A stretch of DNA of 64,000 bases. Origin: Arthrobacter pascens. GTDB taxonomy: Bacteria; Actinomycetota; Actinomycetes; Actinomycetales; Micrococcaceae. Shown piece after piece: positions 35,446-44,977 of the stretch; position 1 is the stretch's first letter; the number at the start of each line of letters is the position of its first letter. The position numbers and the translations under genes are program-made. Where the stretch lies: NCBI RefSeq assembly GCF_017052465.1, contig NZ_JAFHKT010000151.1, forward strand, positions 248,001-312,000, read 5' to 3'. The notes beneath the pieces were generated by a model, which ran no database searches, was not told the origin of the DNA, and was given only the letters and a program-made list of their open reading frames with translations.

Positions 35446-36537
35446 CTATTCTTTTGCTGTGCTCCCCAGCGTGACTTTCAATGACTTTGTGTCTTGCCCG
35501 CGCTGGAATTCGACGTCGGACTGCTGCCCCGGCTCTTTCTTGCGGATAGCGGCCAGGAGGTCGGTCACACTGGCGATCTTCTGCCCGTCGAACTGGCTGA
35601 TGATGTCCCCTGGCTGCAGTCCCGCTTTGGCTGCCGGTCCTCCCTGGGCAACTTCGATGACCAGCGCGCCCGACGTCTTGGGGAGGCCAAAGCGGCTTGC
35701 GACCTCAGGAGAGATGTCGGTCGGAATAATTCCAAGGACCGCGTGCGTGGCCACCCCGCTCTTCAGTATCTGGTCCGCTACGTCGATCACAGTCGCCGCG
35801 GGAGTCACGAACCCGATCGACACGGCGCCCGAGCTGGGTGGCAGATACGCTTCTGAGAGCCCTATGATCTCCGAGTTGTTGTTGACCACGGCTCCACCGG
35901 AATTGCCCGGGGAGATGGGCGCGTCCGTCTGGATGAGGTCGATAAGCCCCTGAGGCGATCCCTCTGACGGTGGCATATTACGGTGAAGTGCGGAAACGAT
36001 GCCCGCCGTGACGGTCTGCTCCAGCCCCAGCGGACTGCCAATAACAACCGCCAGCTGCCCAACTTCGGGAAGCGTCGTCGAGAACCTGGCGGCCGGAAGG
36101 TTGCTCCGATCAGTCTTCACCACTGCCACATCGGTTGGGTCGTCAACACCGACGACGGTGGCCAACGCCTGAGATCCGTCCGCGAAGTGGATCCGGACGC
36201 TCTTGAACGGCTTCTTTTGATTGTCCTCCACCACGTGGGCGTCCGTGACGATGGTGCCGTCGCTGCGGTAAACCACTCCGCTGCCGATGCCGCCTGATGT
36301 CTGGATCGTGACCACAGAGGGCTCGACTTCTCTAACGATCCCAGGAACGGCTGAAAGGTCCCCTGTGGAACTGGAACCCCCAGCGCTGGCGGATTGTGAC
36401 GGAGCCGGAGGCGACCCTGTACATGCTGACCCGAATATGAGTAATCCCGCGCCGAGAATGGCGGTCCACGCCCGCCTGCGTCCTGGCGCCGGGGGCGAGG
36501 CCTTTCCCCCGGCGGCCGCTGGTCTGCTCATACTCAT
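35446..36537 (-). CDS. HtrA/DegP-like trypsin-PDZ lipoprotein protease
   Basis: 363 residues. An N-terminal hydrophobic helix (about 24-37) and a lipobox-like FGSAC (Cys39) suggest a membrane-anchored lipoprotein. The triad is His101 (TDAHVV), Asp136 (DDPTDVAVVK) and Ser213 (GNSGGAVV), followed by one PDZ domain (about 265-350). It degrades or refolds damaged proteins outside the membrane. A single PDZ domain is the DegS/actinobacterial HtrA arrangement. It ends 67 bases upstream of the HdeD start, so the two may share a transcript. Confidence 0.92.
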   Translation of the reverse strand: MSMSRPAAAGGKASPPAPGRRRAWTAILGAGLLIFGSACTGSPPAPSQSASAGGSSSTGDLSAVPGIVREVEPSVVTIQTSGGIGSGVVYRSDGTIVTDAHVVEDNQKKPFKSVRIHFADGSQALATVVGVDDPTDVAVVKTDRSNLPAARFSTTLPEVGQLAVVIGSPLGLEQTVTAGIVSALHRNMPPSEGSPQGLIDLIQTDAPISPGNSGGAVVNNNSEIIGLSEAYLPPSSGAVSIGFVTPAATVIDVADQILKSGVATHAVLGIIPTDISPEVASRFGLPKTSGALVIEVAQGGPAAKAGLQPGDIISQFDGQKIASVTDLLAAIRKKEPGQQSDVEFQRGQDTKSLKVTLGSTAKE

Positions 36538-36712
36538 TGGATTCCCGCTGCCTTCTCTGGCTGTCTACGGAGACATGTATCAGTCTGAGTCTCCTCCGCC
36601 GCCATCGCGCCCGCATGGCCCCGGGACGCCCAAAAACCGCCCGTATTTGACTCCCTCAGGTCAAAACGCAGGCAGCCGATGCGCGCTTCCACTTCGCGCT
36701 TGATCTGAGCCG

Positions 36713-38329
36713 TCAGCGCGGCCGTGCGGATCGCAGGCGCCAGGCGCGCGTGGCAACGTGCAGGTTGAGGCGGGTCTCGGGGTCAGCAAGGTCAAAACCG
36801 GTAATCTGCCGGATGGACTTCAGCCGGTATCGCAGCGTGCTCCGGTGAATGGCAAGGCTGTCGGCCGTGTCGTCGTAGTTGCCGCCGTGATCCATATACT
36901 GCGCCAAGGTGTGCACCAGATCAGATCCTCGGCGAGCATCGTTGCTCTGCAGGGCACCTAGCCACTCCTCGACGTAGCCGGAGAGGTCAGTTTCGCTGCC
37001 GGGCATGTCGAGGATGCGGTAGATCCCCAGCTGGTCGTAGCGCGTGAGCCCATAGGGGTCGATGGAATGTACCCGGATGTGCAGCGCACGCAGGGCCTCC
37101 GCGTAAGAGCGTGGGAGCTGGTTGACATCGCGGCTCGGGCCTCCGATGCCCACAGCTCCGGTGGTGCTACGCAGAGTCCTTGCCGCAACGGTAAAGAGCT
37201 CTGTATCGAGCGGATCTCCCGTAGCCACGGCAAGTGTTATGTCCGAACGCCGTGAAACGAGCGCAGGGGTCTGGAGTTCCCGCAGCGTCCTGCGCAGGGC
37301 GACCACGACCGTATCGTCCGTTCTTGGCGGTTGCCACTGAGCGACGATGACGTGCTGCGGACCCGTGATGTCATATCCCAATGCCTCGGCACGCACGGCT
37401 GCGGTCTCTTCATCCATTCCGGACACCAGTTCATACACCAGGTCGCGCCCCAGCTTCAGTTCCAGCTGGGCAATGCTGCGGCGGTGCGACAACTCGACCT
37501 GCAAGAGCCGCGTTCCATACTCCAAGGCGAAGACGTCGTCGGCCGTATAGGGCCTGCCGTTCTCGAGCAAGCACATTGCCCCGAGCACGTCCCTGTCCGG
37601 CAGAACCAGAGCAACGAGCCCTCGGGGTTCTTGGACCGGCAAGCCGGAGGCAAGCCAGAGCTGCGCCGTTCGTGACCTGTCGGTTGCGCTGGGCCGGGGG
37701 TACGGGCGCCCGGATTTGGTCCCGGCCGCGGCGCGGATATTGCCGAACCCGTCCTCAATGCAGACCGGGCGCCCCGTCAGCAGTGACAGGACTTCCGCCA
37801 AAAGGGACTCCCGCGACGTCATTTGTCCGAGGGGGGCGGTGAGAGTGCCATCCAGGGCGTTCTGGATCGACGTTCGGGTTTCGAGCTGCAGTACCGTTGC
37901 CGAGAGGATACGCAAGCGATCGTCCATGTCACGGGCATTTGAGAGCAAGGCCGTGTGCTCCTGCTTGTGTGCTCCTGCCGATTCCCCAGCTGGGCCGGGG
38001 ACTGTTGTTCGGGCCGTTGCGCGTAGCTTGATCATCTGGGCCGGACTCGGAGCCGTGCCGGCGTAGAGGACAAGGCATCCGTTCAGTTCTCCGCTGGCGC
38101 CAAAGGTGGAGAGCGCGTATCGCCATCCCGGGGCTGGGGTCGGGAGTGCGGCATCCCTGCCTTGGAGCTGGCGGACATCGTGGCCCTGGGTCGTCGGCGC
38201 CCGGTTCGGGCTCGGAATCAGGTGACCGTCCACCACAAGATAGGAAGCTGCTACATGGCAGAATTCCAGTGCAGAAACAGAGTGTAGGGCCTTGCCGAGA
38301 ATCTCCTCGGCCCTTAGTCGATCGAACAT
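36713..38329 (-). CDS. PucR/CdaR-family transcriptional regulator
   Basis: 538 residues. The C-terminal PucR helix-turn-helix, YDDTADSLAIHRSTLRYRLKSI near 490-511 with LNLHVATRAW after it, is diagnostic. A GGDEF-like regulatory region occupies about 310-420 and the N-terminus (to about 240) is a possible ligand-binding part. It is divergent from dnaK across 323 bases and could control the chaperone operon, an unusual assignment for PucR proteins, which are best known from purine, amino-acid and aromatic catabolism. Confidence 0.88.
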   Translation of the reverse strand: MFDRLRAEEILGKALHSVSALEFCHVAASYLVVDGHLIPSPNRAPTTQGHDVRQLQGRDAALPTPAPGWRYALSTFGASGELNGCLVLYAGTAPSPAQMIKLRATARTTVPGPAGESAGAHKQEHTALLSNARDMDDRLRILSATVLQLETRTSIQNALDGTLTAPLGQMTSRESLLAEVLSLLTGRPVCIEDGFGNIRAAAGTKSGRPYPRPSATDRSRTAQLWLASGLPVQEPRGLVALVLPDRDVLGAMCLLENGRPYTADDVFALEYGTRLLQVELSHRRSIAQLELKLGRDLVYELVSGMDEETAAVRAEALGYDITGPQHVIVAQWQPPRTDDTVVVALRRTLRELQTPALVSRRSDITLAVATGDPLDTELFTVAARTLRSTTGAVGIGGPSRDVNQLPRSYAEALRALHIRVHSIDPYGLTRYDQLGIYRILDMPGSETDLSGYVEEWLGALQSNDARRGSDLVHTLAQYMDHGGNYDDTADSLAIHRSTLRYRLKSIRQITGFDLADPETRLNLHVATRAWRLRSARPR

Positions 38330-38652
38330 TTAGTTGACCTGCAGTCTCTGTGCACAGCTAAGAGACTCGCTCGTGGGCGAGATGTGTGGCGGCGGATCCC
38401 CGAATTATCCCAGCGTCTTCGAGGATACGCCTGTGGAACCTATCCTGGTAGGTCAATTCCCTGGAGCATATTTGGACCCCGGAGGGTCATGCCGTCGTTC
38501 CCCTCCACGGGGCAGACTCAACCCTGTAAGGCCCCATGACAAAGCCCTTTGAGCCTCGCGGCCCGGCAGGACAGGGCGTGGAATCATGCGGTGCAATCTC
38601 GGGCGGACGTCGCCACAGGACAGGGTCGCGCCCTCTAGGACCGGAGCGAGTC
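38330..38652. other. Divergent pucR/dnaK promoter region
   Basis: 323 bases with no accepted gene. I looked for CIRCE and for the HspR HAIR motif and found neither; only an isolated ACTCAA half-site occurs near 38516. So this dnaK operon does not look like a classical HrcA or HspR target. A GGAG at 38643-38646 serves as the dnaK ribosome binding site. Confidence 0.45.
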
Positions 38653-40551
38653 ATGGCCAAAGCAGTAGGAATTGATCTTGGGACAACCAATTCAGTGATC
38701 GCCGTCTGGGAAGGCGGGGAAGCCCGCGTTATACCCAACGCGGAAGGAGCCCGGACCACGCCCTCGGTTGTGGCTTACACGGACAGCGGGGAACGGCTTG
38801 TGGGGCAACTGGCCCGCCGGCAGGCGATTCTCAACCCCAAGGGAACTATCACGTCGGCCAAGCGGTTTATCGGCCGACACTATGACGAGATCACGGATGA
38901 GGCCAAGGCCGTGAGTTTCGACGTCGTAGCGGACGACAACGGCGTGGCGCGTTTTCAGGTTCAGGGCAAGAAAGTCGCACCCGAAGAGGTGAGTGCGCTC
39001 GTTCTCCGCAAGCTAGTGGACGACGCCGCGAAGCAACTGGGCGAAAAGGTGACGGAGGCCGTTATCACGGTTCCCGCGTACTTTAACGACGCACAGCGCA
39101 CCGCGACCAAGGACGCGGGCAGGATTGCCGGGCTGGAAGTCCTGCGCATCATCAACGAACCGACGGCAGCCGCGCTGGCGTATGGCATCGACAAACGTCA
39201 GCATGAGACGGTTTTGGTTTTCGACCTTGGCGGCGGAACTTTTGATGTGAGCCTGCTGGACGTGGGGGACGGGGTTGTGGAGGTCCGCTCCACGGCGGGT
39301 GACACGCACCTTGGCGGAGACGATTTTGACCGCCGCCTTGTCGATTACTTGGCCGACGACTTCCAGAAGCAGGCGGGCATCGACCTCCGGTCGGACGCCC
39401 AGGCGTTGCAACGCCTGTTTGAGGCGGCCGAGAAAGCTAAGGTCGAGCTGAGTTCTGTGACCCAGACCCAGGTCAACCTTCCCTTTATCACTGCCGACGC
39501 CACGGGCCCCAAGCATCTGACAACCACCGTTCGGCGCTCCGTTTTTGAAGACATCACCCATGACCTGGTGGAACGCACCATGGATCCGGTCAAGCAGGCG
39601 ATGACGGACGCCAAGGTAACCGCCAACGACATCGATGAAGTGATTTTGGTCGGCGGCTCCACCCGCATTCCCGCGGTACAGAACGTCGTTCGGCGTCTGA
39701 CCGGCGGCAAAGATCCCAACATGAGCGTCAATCCGGACGAAGTCGTGGCTATCGGTGCGGCGATCCAGGCCGGCGTGCTTAAAGGAGAGGTCTCGGACGT
39801 CCTGCTACTAGACGTTGTGCCGCTTTCCCTGGGTGTCGAGACCCGCGGCGGTGTGATGACAAAGATCATCGAGCGCAACACGACCATCCCCGCAAGGCGC
39901 AGCGAAGTCTTCTCCACCGCCGACGATAACCAGCCCGCCGTGGACGTGGTGGTCTTGCAGGGGGAGCGGGAACTGGCGGCGGATAATCGGGTGCTGGGCC
40001 GGTTCCAGCTGACCGATATCCGGCCAGCGCCTCGCGGAGAACCGCAGATCGAGGTCACGTTCGACGTCGACGCTAACGGCATTCTGAACGTCACCGCCCG
40101 CGACAAGGACACGGGCAAGGAACAGGGCATCACCATCAGCGAAGGCTCCAACCTCGACGCCAAGGAAGTCGAGCGCATGATTGCCGAGGCTAAGTCCCAC
40201 AGAAGCGAGGACCTGCAGAACCGGGAGCGGATCGACACCCTCAACGAACTCGATGCGGTGGCCTACCGTGTTGAGCGGGCCGTCAATGAGCTTGGTGGCG
40301 CAGTCCCGGTGCACGACAAGGCCCGAGCGGAGCTGCTGGTTGGCCAGGCGCGCGACGCCGTCAGCAACCAGGCGGACGTTGGCACCGCGAGGGAACTGAT
40401 TTCCGAGCTTCAGCAGCTGCAGGCGGCGCTGAGTGCCTCCGCTGCCTCCGCGGCCACTGTAGGGGCGGGCCAGGGATCCGCATCTCAGCCCGGAGCGTCC
40501 AACGATGTAGATGAGGATGACATCGTCGATGCAGAATTCGATCGTGGCTAG
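38653..40551 (+). CDS. dnaK: DnaK (Hsp70) chaperone
   Basis: 632 residues. AVGIDLGTTNSVIAVWEGG opens the ATPase domain. VITVPAYFND, VFDLGGGTFDVSLLD and VGGSTRIP follow, then the substrate-binding domain from about 385 and the EEVD-like acidic tail DEDDIVDAEFD. It binds unfolded polypeptides in an ATP cycle run by the GrpE and DnaJ-type proteins encoded next. ATG 38653 is chosen because DnaK proteins begin at this point. With no HspR gene nearby and a CbpM gene instead, this looks like a secondary dnaK operon rather than the main heat-shock locus. Confidence 0.96.
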   Translation: MAKAVGIDLGTTNSVIAVWEGGEARVIPNAEGARTTPSVVAYTDSGERLVGQLARRQAILNPKGTITSAKRFIGRHYDEITDEAKAVSFDVVADDNGVARFQVQGKKVAPEEVSALVLRKLVDDAAKQLGEKVTEAVITVPAYFNDAQRTATKDAGRIAGLEVLRIINEPTAAALAYGIDKRQHETVLVFDLGGGTFDVSLLDVGDGVVEVRSTAGDTHLGGDDFDRRLVDYLADDFQKQAGIDLRSDAQALQRLFEAAEKAKVELSSVTQTQVNLPFITADATGPKHLTTTVRRSVFEDITHDLVERTMDPVKQAMTDAKVTANDIDEVILVGGSTRIPAVQNVVRRLTGGKDPNMSVNPDEVVAIGAAIQAGVLKGEVSDVLLLDVVPLSLGVETRGGVMTKIIERNTTIPARRSEVFSTADDNQPAVDVVVLQGERELAADNRVLGRFQLTDIRPAPRGEPQIEVTFDVDANGILNVTARDKDTGKEQGITISEGSNLDAKEVERMIAEAKSHRSEDLQNRERIDTLNELDAVAYRVERAVNELGGAVPVHDKARAELLVGQARDAVSNQADVGTARELISELQQLQAALSASAASAATVGAGQGSASQPGASNDVDEDDIVDAEFDRG

Positions 40552-40559
40552 GAACGGCC

Positions 40560-41102
40560 ATGAGCGACCAGGCAGGGCCGGCTGGACAGGCCCATCCAGG
40601 AAGTGACGAGGCAGAGGCCGCCGCACCCGATGAAAGGGAAACCGAAGCGGCGGCACAGGCGAACGCGCTGGCCAAAATGGAGGATCTGTGGCGCCGTGCG
40701 CTGGCTGACGCAGATAACGTTCGAAAGCGCGCCGCACGGGACGGCGCACAGCTAAGGGCACAGGAGCGCGCAGCGGTCTCTTTGGCGTGGCTGCCTGTCC
40801 TGGACAATCTGGAACTGGCCTTGGCTCACGCCCCGTCTGCCGGGGACCCGCTCGTCGATGGCATAGCCGCTATCCGATCCCAGGCCATCGATACCCTGGC
40901 CCGCCTGGGCTACCCGCGGATCGACGCCGAGAACGTCCCCTTCGACCCGCGGATTCACGAGGTGGTCAGTGTGTCGGAAACGGACGAGGCTCCCCCCGGG
41001 ACTGTGTTGACCGTACTGCGCCCGGGCTACGGCGGCACGGACACCATCCTCAGGCCAGCCGCCGTCGTTGTGAGCCGGGCGGTGAACGCTGACCGTGGCT
41101 AA
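40560..41102 (+). CDS. grpE: GrpE nucleotide exchange factor
   Basis: 180 residues. An acidic N-terminal tail leads into a long helix (about 25-75) ending in ADADNVRKRAARD. The C-terminal beta domain carries FDPRIHEVVSVSETDEAPPGTV, the GrpE signature (P-x-x-HEAV), and IVVSRA-like AVVVSRAVN. It exchanges ADP for ATP on DnaK. It starts 9 bases after dnaK and overlaps the J-protein gene by 8 bases. Confidence 0.93.
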   Translation: MSDQAGPAGQAHPGSDEAEAAAPDERETEAAAQANALAKMEDLWRRALADADNVRKRAARDGAQLRAQERAAVSLAWLPVLDNLELALAHAPSAGDPLVDGIAAIRSQAIDTLARLGYPRIDAENVPFDPRIHEVVSVSETDEAPPGTVLTVLRPGYGGTDTILRPAAVVVSRAVNADRG

Positions 41103-42033
41103 GGACCCATATTCCGTTCTCGGCGTCTCCCGGACGGCGGACGCCGACGAGATCCAGCGCGCCTACCGCAAGCTGGCGCGAAAATATCATCCGGACGTCA
41201 ATCGCGATCCGGACGCCGCTGACCGGTTCAAGGAAATCGGCGAGGCCTACAGCACTCTTTCGGATGCCGAAACGAAGGCGCGCTACGACCGTTTCGGCGC
41301 CGATTTCCGGCAGTACGCCAGCAGCGGTGCCGGTCCGGCTGGAGGCACTCCGCGATGGGGGTCCGGCGGCCCTCGGCCAGGTCCGCGGCCGGGACGCGGC
41401 GGGTACGGCAACGTCGACGTGAATATGGGTGGCGACGTCGATTGGGAGGATCTGCTCGGTGGCTGGTTCCGTCAGCAGGGAGCAGGCCCGGCCCAGGGGG
41501 CGGACCACGAGGCCGAGCTTCGGCTGACCCTCGAAGAAGCGATCCGTGGCGGGCGGCGCACCGTCCGGCTGGCCCAGCCGGGTGGCGAAACCCGGAACTA
41601 CGACGTCGACGTGCCCCCCGGTGTGCTGGACGGCCAGCGTATCCGCCTCGCGGGGGAGGGCGCCGCGGGCCGCGACGGGGGTCCGCCGGGGGATTTGTTC
41701 CTGACCGTACAGATCGAGCCCGGCGCCAAGTACCGGCTCAAGGGCCGGGACATTCACTTCGAACTTCCCGTCACGCCGTCGGAAGCCGCTCTCGGGGCCA
41801 AGATCAAGGTCAACGCGCCCGCCGGCCCGGTCAGGATCACCGTACCGGAAGGCTCCTCCAGCGGGCGCCGGCTGCGGCTGCGCGGGCAGGGGATGCCCGA
41901 TCCGAAGGGGCTGCCGGGGAACCTCTACGCAGAGATCCGCATCGTGGTGCCTCGCCGTCTCAACAAGGAGGAGCGCGAGTTGTACGAGAAGCTCGCTGCA
42001 GTATCCGACTTCAATCCGAGGGAGGGGCTGTGA
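41095..42033 (+). CDS. CbpA-type J-domain co-chaperone
   Basis: 312 residues. The J domain (1-68) has HPD at 32-34, a Gly-rich linker spans about 78-115, and two DnaJ C-terminal beta domains follow (LTLEEAIRGGRRTV, then IRLAGEGAAGRDGG and the GDLFLTVQI strand). No zinc-finger CxxCxGxG repeats are present, which makes it CbpA-like rather than DnaJ. It delivers clients to DnaK and stimulates its ATPase. It starts with GTG 41095 inside the grpE end. The adjacent small gene encodes the CbpA modulator type, supporting the assignment. Confidence 0.92.
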   Translation: MAKDPYSVLGVSRTADADEIQRAYRKLARKYHPDVNRDPDAADRFKEIGEAYSTLSDAETKARYDRFGADFRQYASSGAGPAGGTPRWGSGGPRPGPRPGRGGYGNVDVNMGGDVDWEDLLGGWFRQQGAGPAQGADHEAELRLTLEEAIRGGRRTVRLAQPGGETRNYDVDVPPGVLDGQRIRLAGEGAAGRDGGPPGDLFLTVQIEPGAKYRLKGRDIHFELPVTPSEAALGAKIKVNAPAGPVRITVPEGSSSGRRLRLRGQGMPDPKGLPGNLYAEIRIVVPRRLNKEERELYEKLAAVSDFNPREGL

Positions 42034-42344
42034 CCCTAGCCTATCCATTGGCCTATCCATGGCGCCTGAACCTTGAGGCCGTGGCGCGGAGCAGCGGTGT
42101 CCACCCCGACGTCGTCATGAGGTTTGTGGAGCTGGATCTGATCCGGCCGCTGGGCGATGCCTCGGGCGGACCCTGGTTCAGCCCTCGGGCCCCGGAACTG
42201 ATAGCGCGCGTCATGAGACTCCATTCGGAGCTGTCGCTGAACTACGCGGCAATCCCGTTGGTACTCGATCTGTTGGTGCGGGTCGACTCGCTTGAACGAC
42301 GATTGGTTGAAATCACGCAGGTGGAAGGGACTGCTTCACGATGA
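42030..42344 (+). CDS. cbpM: CbpM-like MerR-type chaperone modulator
   Basis: 104 residues starting at GTG 42030, whose GTGA overlaps the cbpA stop; GGGAGGGG precedes it. The frame runs LNLEAVARSSGVHPDVVMRFVELDLIRP, a MerR-like winged helix, then an RVMRLHSELSLNYAAIPLVLDLL helix and a coiled coil, which is the CbpM layout. CbpM binds the J domain of CbpA and inhibits it; HspR-like regulators share the fold, so a transcriptional role is the alternative. It overlaps clpB by four bases (ATGA). Confidence 0.85.
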   Translation: MTLAYPLAYPWRLNLEAVARSSGVHPDVVMRFVELDLIRPLGDASGGPWFSPRAPELIARVMRLHSELSLNYAAIPLVLDLLVRVDSLERRLVEITQVEGTASR

Positions 42345-44977
42345 ACATGGAGAGTTTGACGCAAAAGTCGCAGGAGGCCTTGGCAGAGGCTCAACGGATA
42401 GCCCAACGCAATGGGCACCATGAGACCGACGGCGAACACCTGCTGCTGGCCCTGCTGGAGCAGGAAAGTGGCCTTGTCCCGCGCCTGCTCGTGGGCATGC
42501 AGGTGGATGTGGATGAGCTGAGGGCTGCCGTCGAAGCCGAGCTGAGGCGCAAGCCAAAGGTCACGGGCCCGGGAGCGGCACCGGGCCAGGTGTATGTGAG
42601 CCGCAGGCTGGGCGCACTCTTGGACGCCGCCGAACGTGAAGCCAAGCGACTCAAAGACGAGTATGTCTCGGTGGAGCACCTGCTGGTTGCCTTGGCGGAG
42701 GAAGGACGGTCCACTGCGGCCGGAAGGGTGCTGGCTGATCACGGGATCACCCGCGAGGCATTTCTGTCGGTACTGACCCAAGTACGGGGAAATCAGCGCG
42801 TCACATCGGCAACACCGGAGCAGACCTACGAGGCGCTGGAGAAGTACGGCCGCGATCTGGTGGCGGACGCCCGCACCGGAAAGCTGGATCCGGTCATCGG
42901 CCGCGACGCGGAAATCCGGCGGGTCGTCCAGATACTTTCACGCAAGACCAAAAACAATCCGGTGCTTATCGGCGAGCCTGGAGTCGGCAAGACCGCCATT
43001 GTGGAGGGACTGGCCCAGCGGATCGTCCGGCAGGATGTGCCGGAAGGGCTGAAGAACAAGACCATCTTCTCGCTCGACCTGAGCGCCCTCGTGGCCGGTG
43101 CCAAGTACCGCGGCGAGTTCGAGGAGCGGCTGAAGGCGGTGCTGGCCGAGGTGCTGGCGGCAGAAGGCAGGATCCTGCTCTTCGTCGACGAGCTGCACAC
43201 CGTCGTAGGGGCAGGCGCGTCCGAGGGGTCGATGGACGCCGGGAACATGCTGAAGCCAATGCTGGCCCGCGGGGAGCTGCACATGATCGGCGCCACCACC
43301 CTTGACGAATACCGCAAACACATTGAGTCGGATGCGGCTTTGGAACGCCGCTTCCAGCCGGTCACGGTTGACGAGCCCGACGTCGAGGACGCCATTTCCA
43401 TTCTTCGCGGGCTGCGGGAGCGGCTTGAGGTCTTCCACGGCGTCCGGATCCAGGATAGCGCTCTGGTGGCTGCGGCCACCCTGTCACACCGGTACATCAC
43501 TGACCGGTTCCTTCCGGACAAGGCCATTGACCTCGTGGATGAGGCGTGCGCCCGGCTGCGGACGGAAATTGATTCGATGCCGGCGGAACTGGATGAGCTT
43601 ACCCGGAAGGTCACGCGGCTCGAGATCGAAGATGCGGCACTCTCCAAGGAGACCGATCCGGCCAGCAAGACCCGGCTCGAGGAGCTGAGGCGTGAATTGG
43701 CGGACCTGCGCGCGGAGGCCGACGCGAAGAGGGCCCAATGGGAAGCCGAGCGCCAGGCGATCCACAAGCTGCAGGAAATCCGAAGTGAACTGGAGCGGGT
43801 GCGGCAGGAGGCTGAGGAAGCCGAGCGGAACTACGACCTCAATCGGGCGGCGGAGCTGCGCTACGGACGCATTGCCGACCTCGAACGGCGGCTGATCAGC
43901 GAGGAGGAAAGGCTGACCGCGAAACAGGGTGAAAAACGCCTGCTCCGCGAGGTGGTGACGGAGGACGAGATCGCCGAAATCGTGGCGGCCTGGACGGGCA
44001 TCCCCGTTGCACGGCTGAAGCAGGGCGAACGTGAAAAGGTCCTGCACCTGGATGAAATCCTGCGCGCCCGCGTGGTTGGCCAGGACGAGGCCATCCAGGC
44101 GGTCACGGACGCCATCATCCGCGCCCGCTCCGGTATCCGGGATCCCCGCCGGCCCATTGGATCGTTCATCTTCCTGGGCCCGACCGGCGTCGGGAAGACC
44201 GAGCTTGCCAAGGCTCTGGCTGCGGCGCTCTTCGACAGCGAGAACGCGATGATCAGGCTGGACATGAGTGAGTACCAGGAGCGCCACACCGTTAGCCGCC
44301 TGCTGGGGGCGCCTCCCGGGTACATCGGTTACGACGAGGGCGGCCAGCTCACGGAAGCGGTACGCCGGAAGCCGTACTCGGTGGTGCTGTTCGATGAGGT
44401 GGAAAAGGCCCATCCGGACATTTTCAACACCTTGCTGCAGGTCCTCGACGACGGACGGATTACGGACTCGCAGGGCCGCACCGTCGATTTCCGCAACACC
44501 GTCATCATCATGACCTCCAATATCGGCTCCCAGTATCTTCTGGAGGGTTCGGCCGAGGGCGGGGTCATCACCGAGGAGGCGCGCGGCATGGTGGTGGGTG
44601 AGCTCCGGGCGCATTTCCGCCCCGAGTTCCTCAACCGCGTGGACGATACGGTCCTGTTCGCGCCCCTGGGACTGTCGCAAATCGAACGCATCGTTGATCT
44701 TCAGTTCCAGCAGCTCCGGCAGCGGCTGACCGAACAGCAAATACAGCTGCATCTGACCGAGGAGGCGCGCCTTCTGATAGCCGAACGCGGCTTCGATCCG
44801 GTCTACGGAGCCCGGCCCCTGCGCCGCTACATTTCCCACGTGGTGGAAACGCAGGTGGGCCGGGCCCTGCTGCGTGGCAGCATCGCGGAGGGCGGAGCGG
44901 TCACGGTGACCGCATCCGGAGGGGAACTAGTGGTTGACTACAGCACGATGGAGCTGGAAGGGGCCGGAACAGCATGA
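42341..44977 (+). CDS. clpB: ClpB disaggregase
   Basis: 878 residues. The N-terminal Clp repeats (1-145) are followed by AAA module 1 with Walker A GEPGVGKT near 210, a coiled-coil M domain (about 410-530) and AAA module 2 with Walker A GPTGVGKT near 613 and Walker B VVLFDEVEKAHPD near 683. It extracts polypeptides from aggregates together with DnaK. The M domain marks it as ClpB rather than ClpC or ClpA; it lacks the extended N-terminus of ClpK. Its end overlaps the thioredoxin gene by four bases. Confidence 0.95.
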   Translation: MNMESLTQKSQEALAEAQRIAQRNGHHETDGEHLLLALLEQESGLVPRLLVGMQVDVDELRAAVEAELRRKPKVTGPGAAPGQVYVSRRLGALLDAAEREAKRLKDEYVSVEHLLVALAEEGRSTAAGRVLADHGITREAFLSVLTQVRGNQRVTSATPEQTYEALEKYGRDLVADARTGKLDPVIGRDAEIRRVVQILSRKTKNNPVLIGEPGVGKTAIVEGLAQRIVRQDVPEGLKNKTIFSLDLSALVAGAKYRGEFEERLKAVLAEVLAAEGRILLFVDELHTVVGAGASEGSMDAGNMLKPMLARGELHMIGATTLDEYRKHIESDAALERRFQPVTVDEPDVEDAISILRGLRERLEVFHGVRIQDSALVAAATLSHRYITDRFLPDKAIDLVDEACARLRTEIDSMPAELDELTRKVTRLEIEDAALSKETDPASKTRLEELRRELADLRAEADAKRAQWEAERQAIHKLQEIRSELERVRQEAEEAERNYDLNRAAELRYGRIADLERRLISEEERLTAKQGEKRLLREVVTEDEIAEIVAAWTGIPVARLKQGEREKVLHLDEILRARVVGQDEAIQAVTDAIIRARSGIRDPRRPIGSFIFLGPTGVGKTELAKALAAALFDSENAMIRLDMSEYQERHTVSRLLGAPPGYIGYDEGGQLTEAVRRKPYSVVLFDEVEKAHPDIFNTLLQVLDDGRITDSQGRTVDFRNTVIIMTSNIGSQYLLEGSAEGGVITEEARGMVVGELRAHFRPEFLNRVDDTVLFAPLGLSQIERIVDLQFQQLRQRLTEQQIQLHLTEEARLLIAERGFDPVYGARPLRRYISHVVETQVGRALLRGSIAEGGAVTVTASGGELVVDYSTMELEGAGTA

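Noticed and set aside
38330..38652. Search for CIRCE or HAIR operator before dnaK
   Set aside because: Only an isolated ACTCAA half-site is present; no inverted partner at the required spacing.
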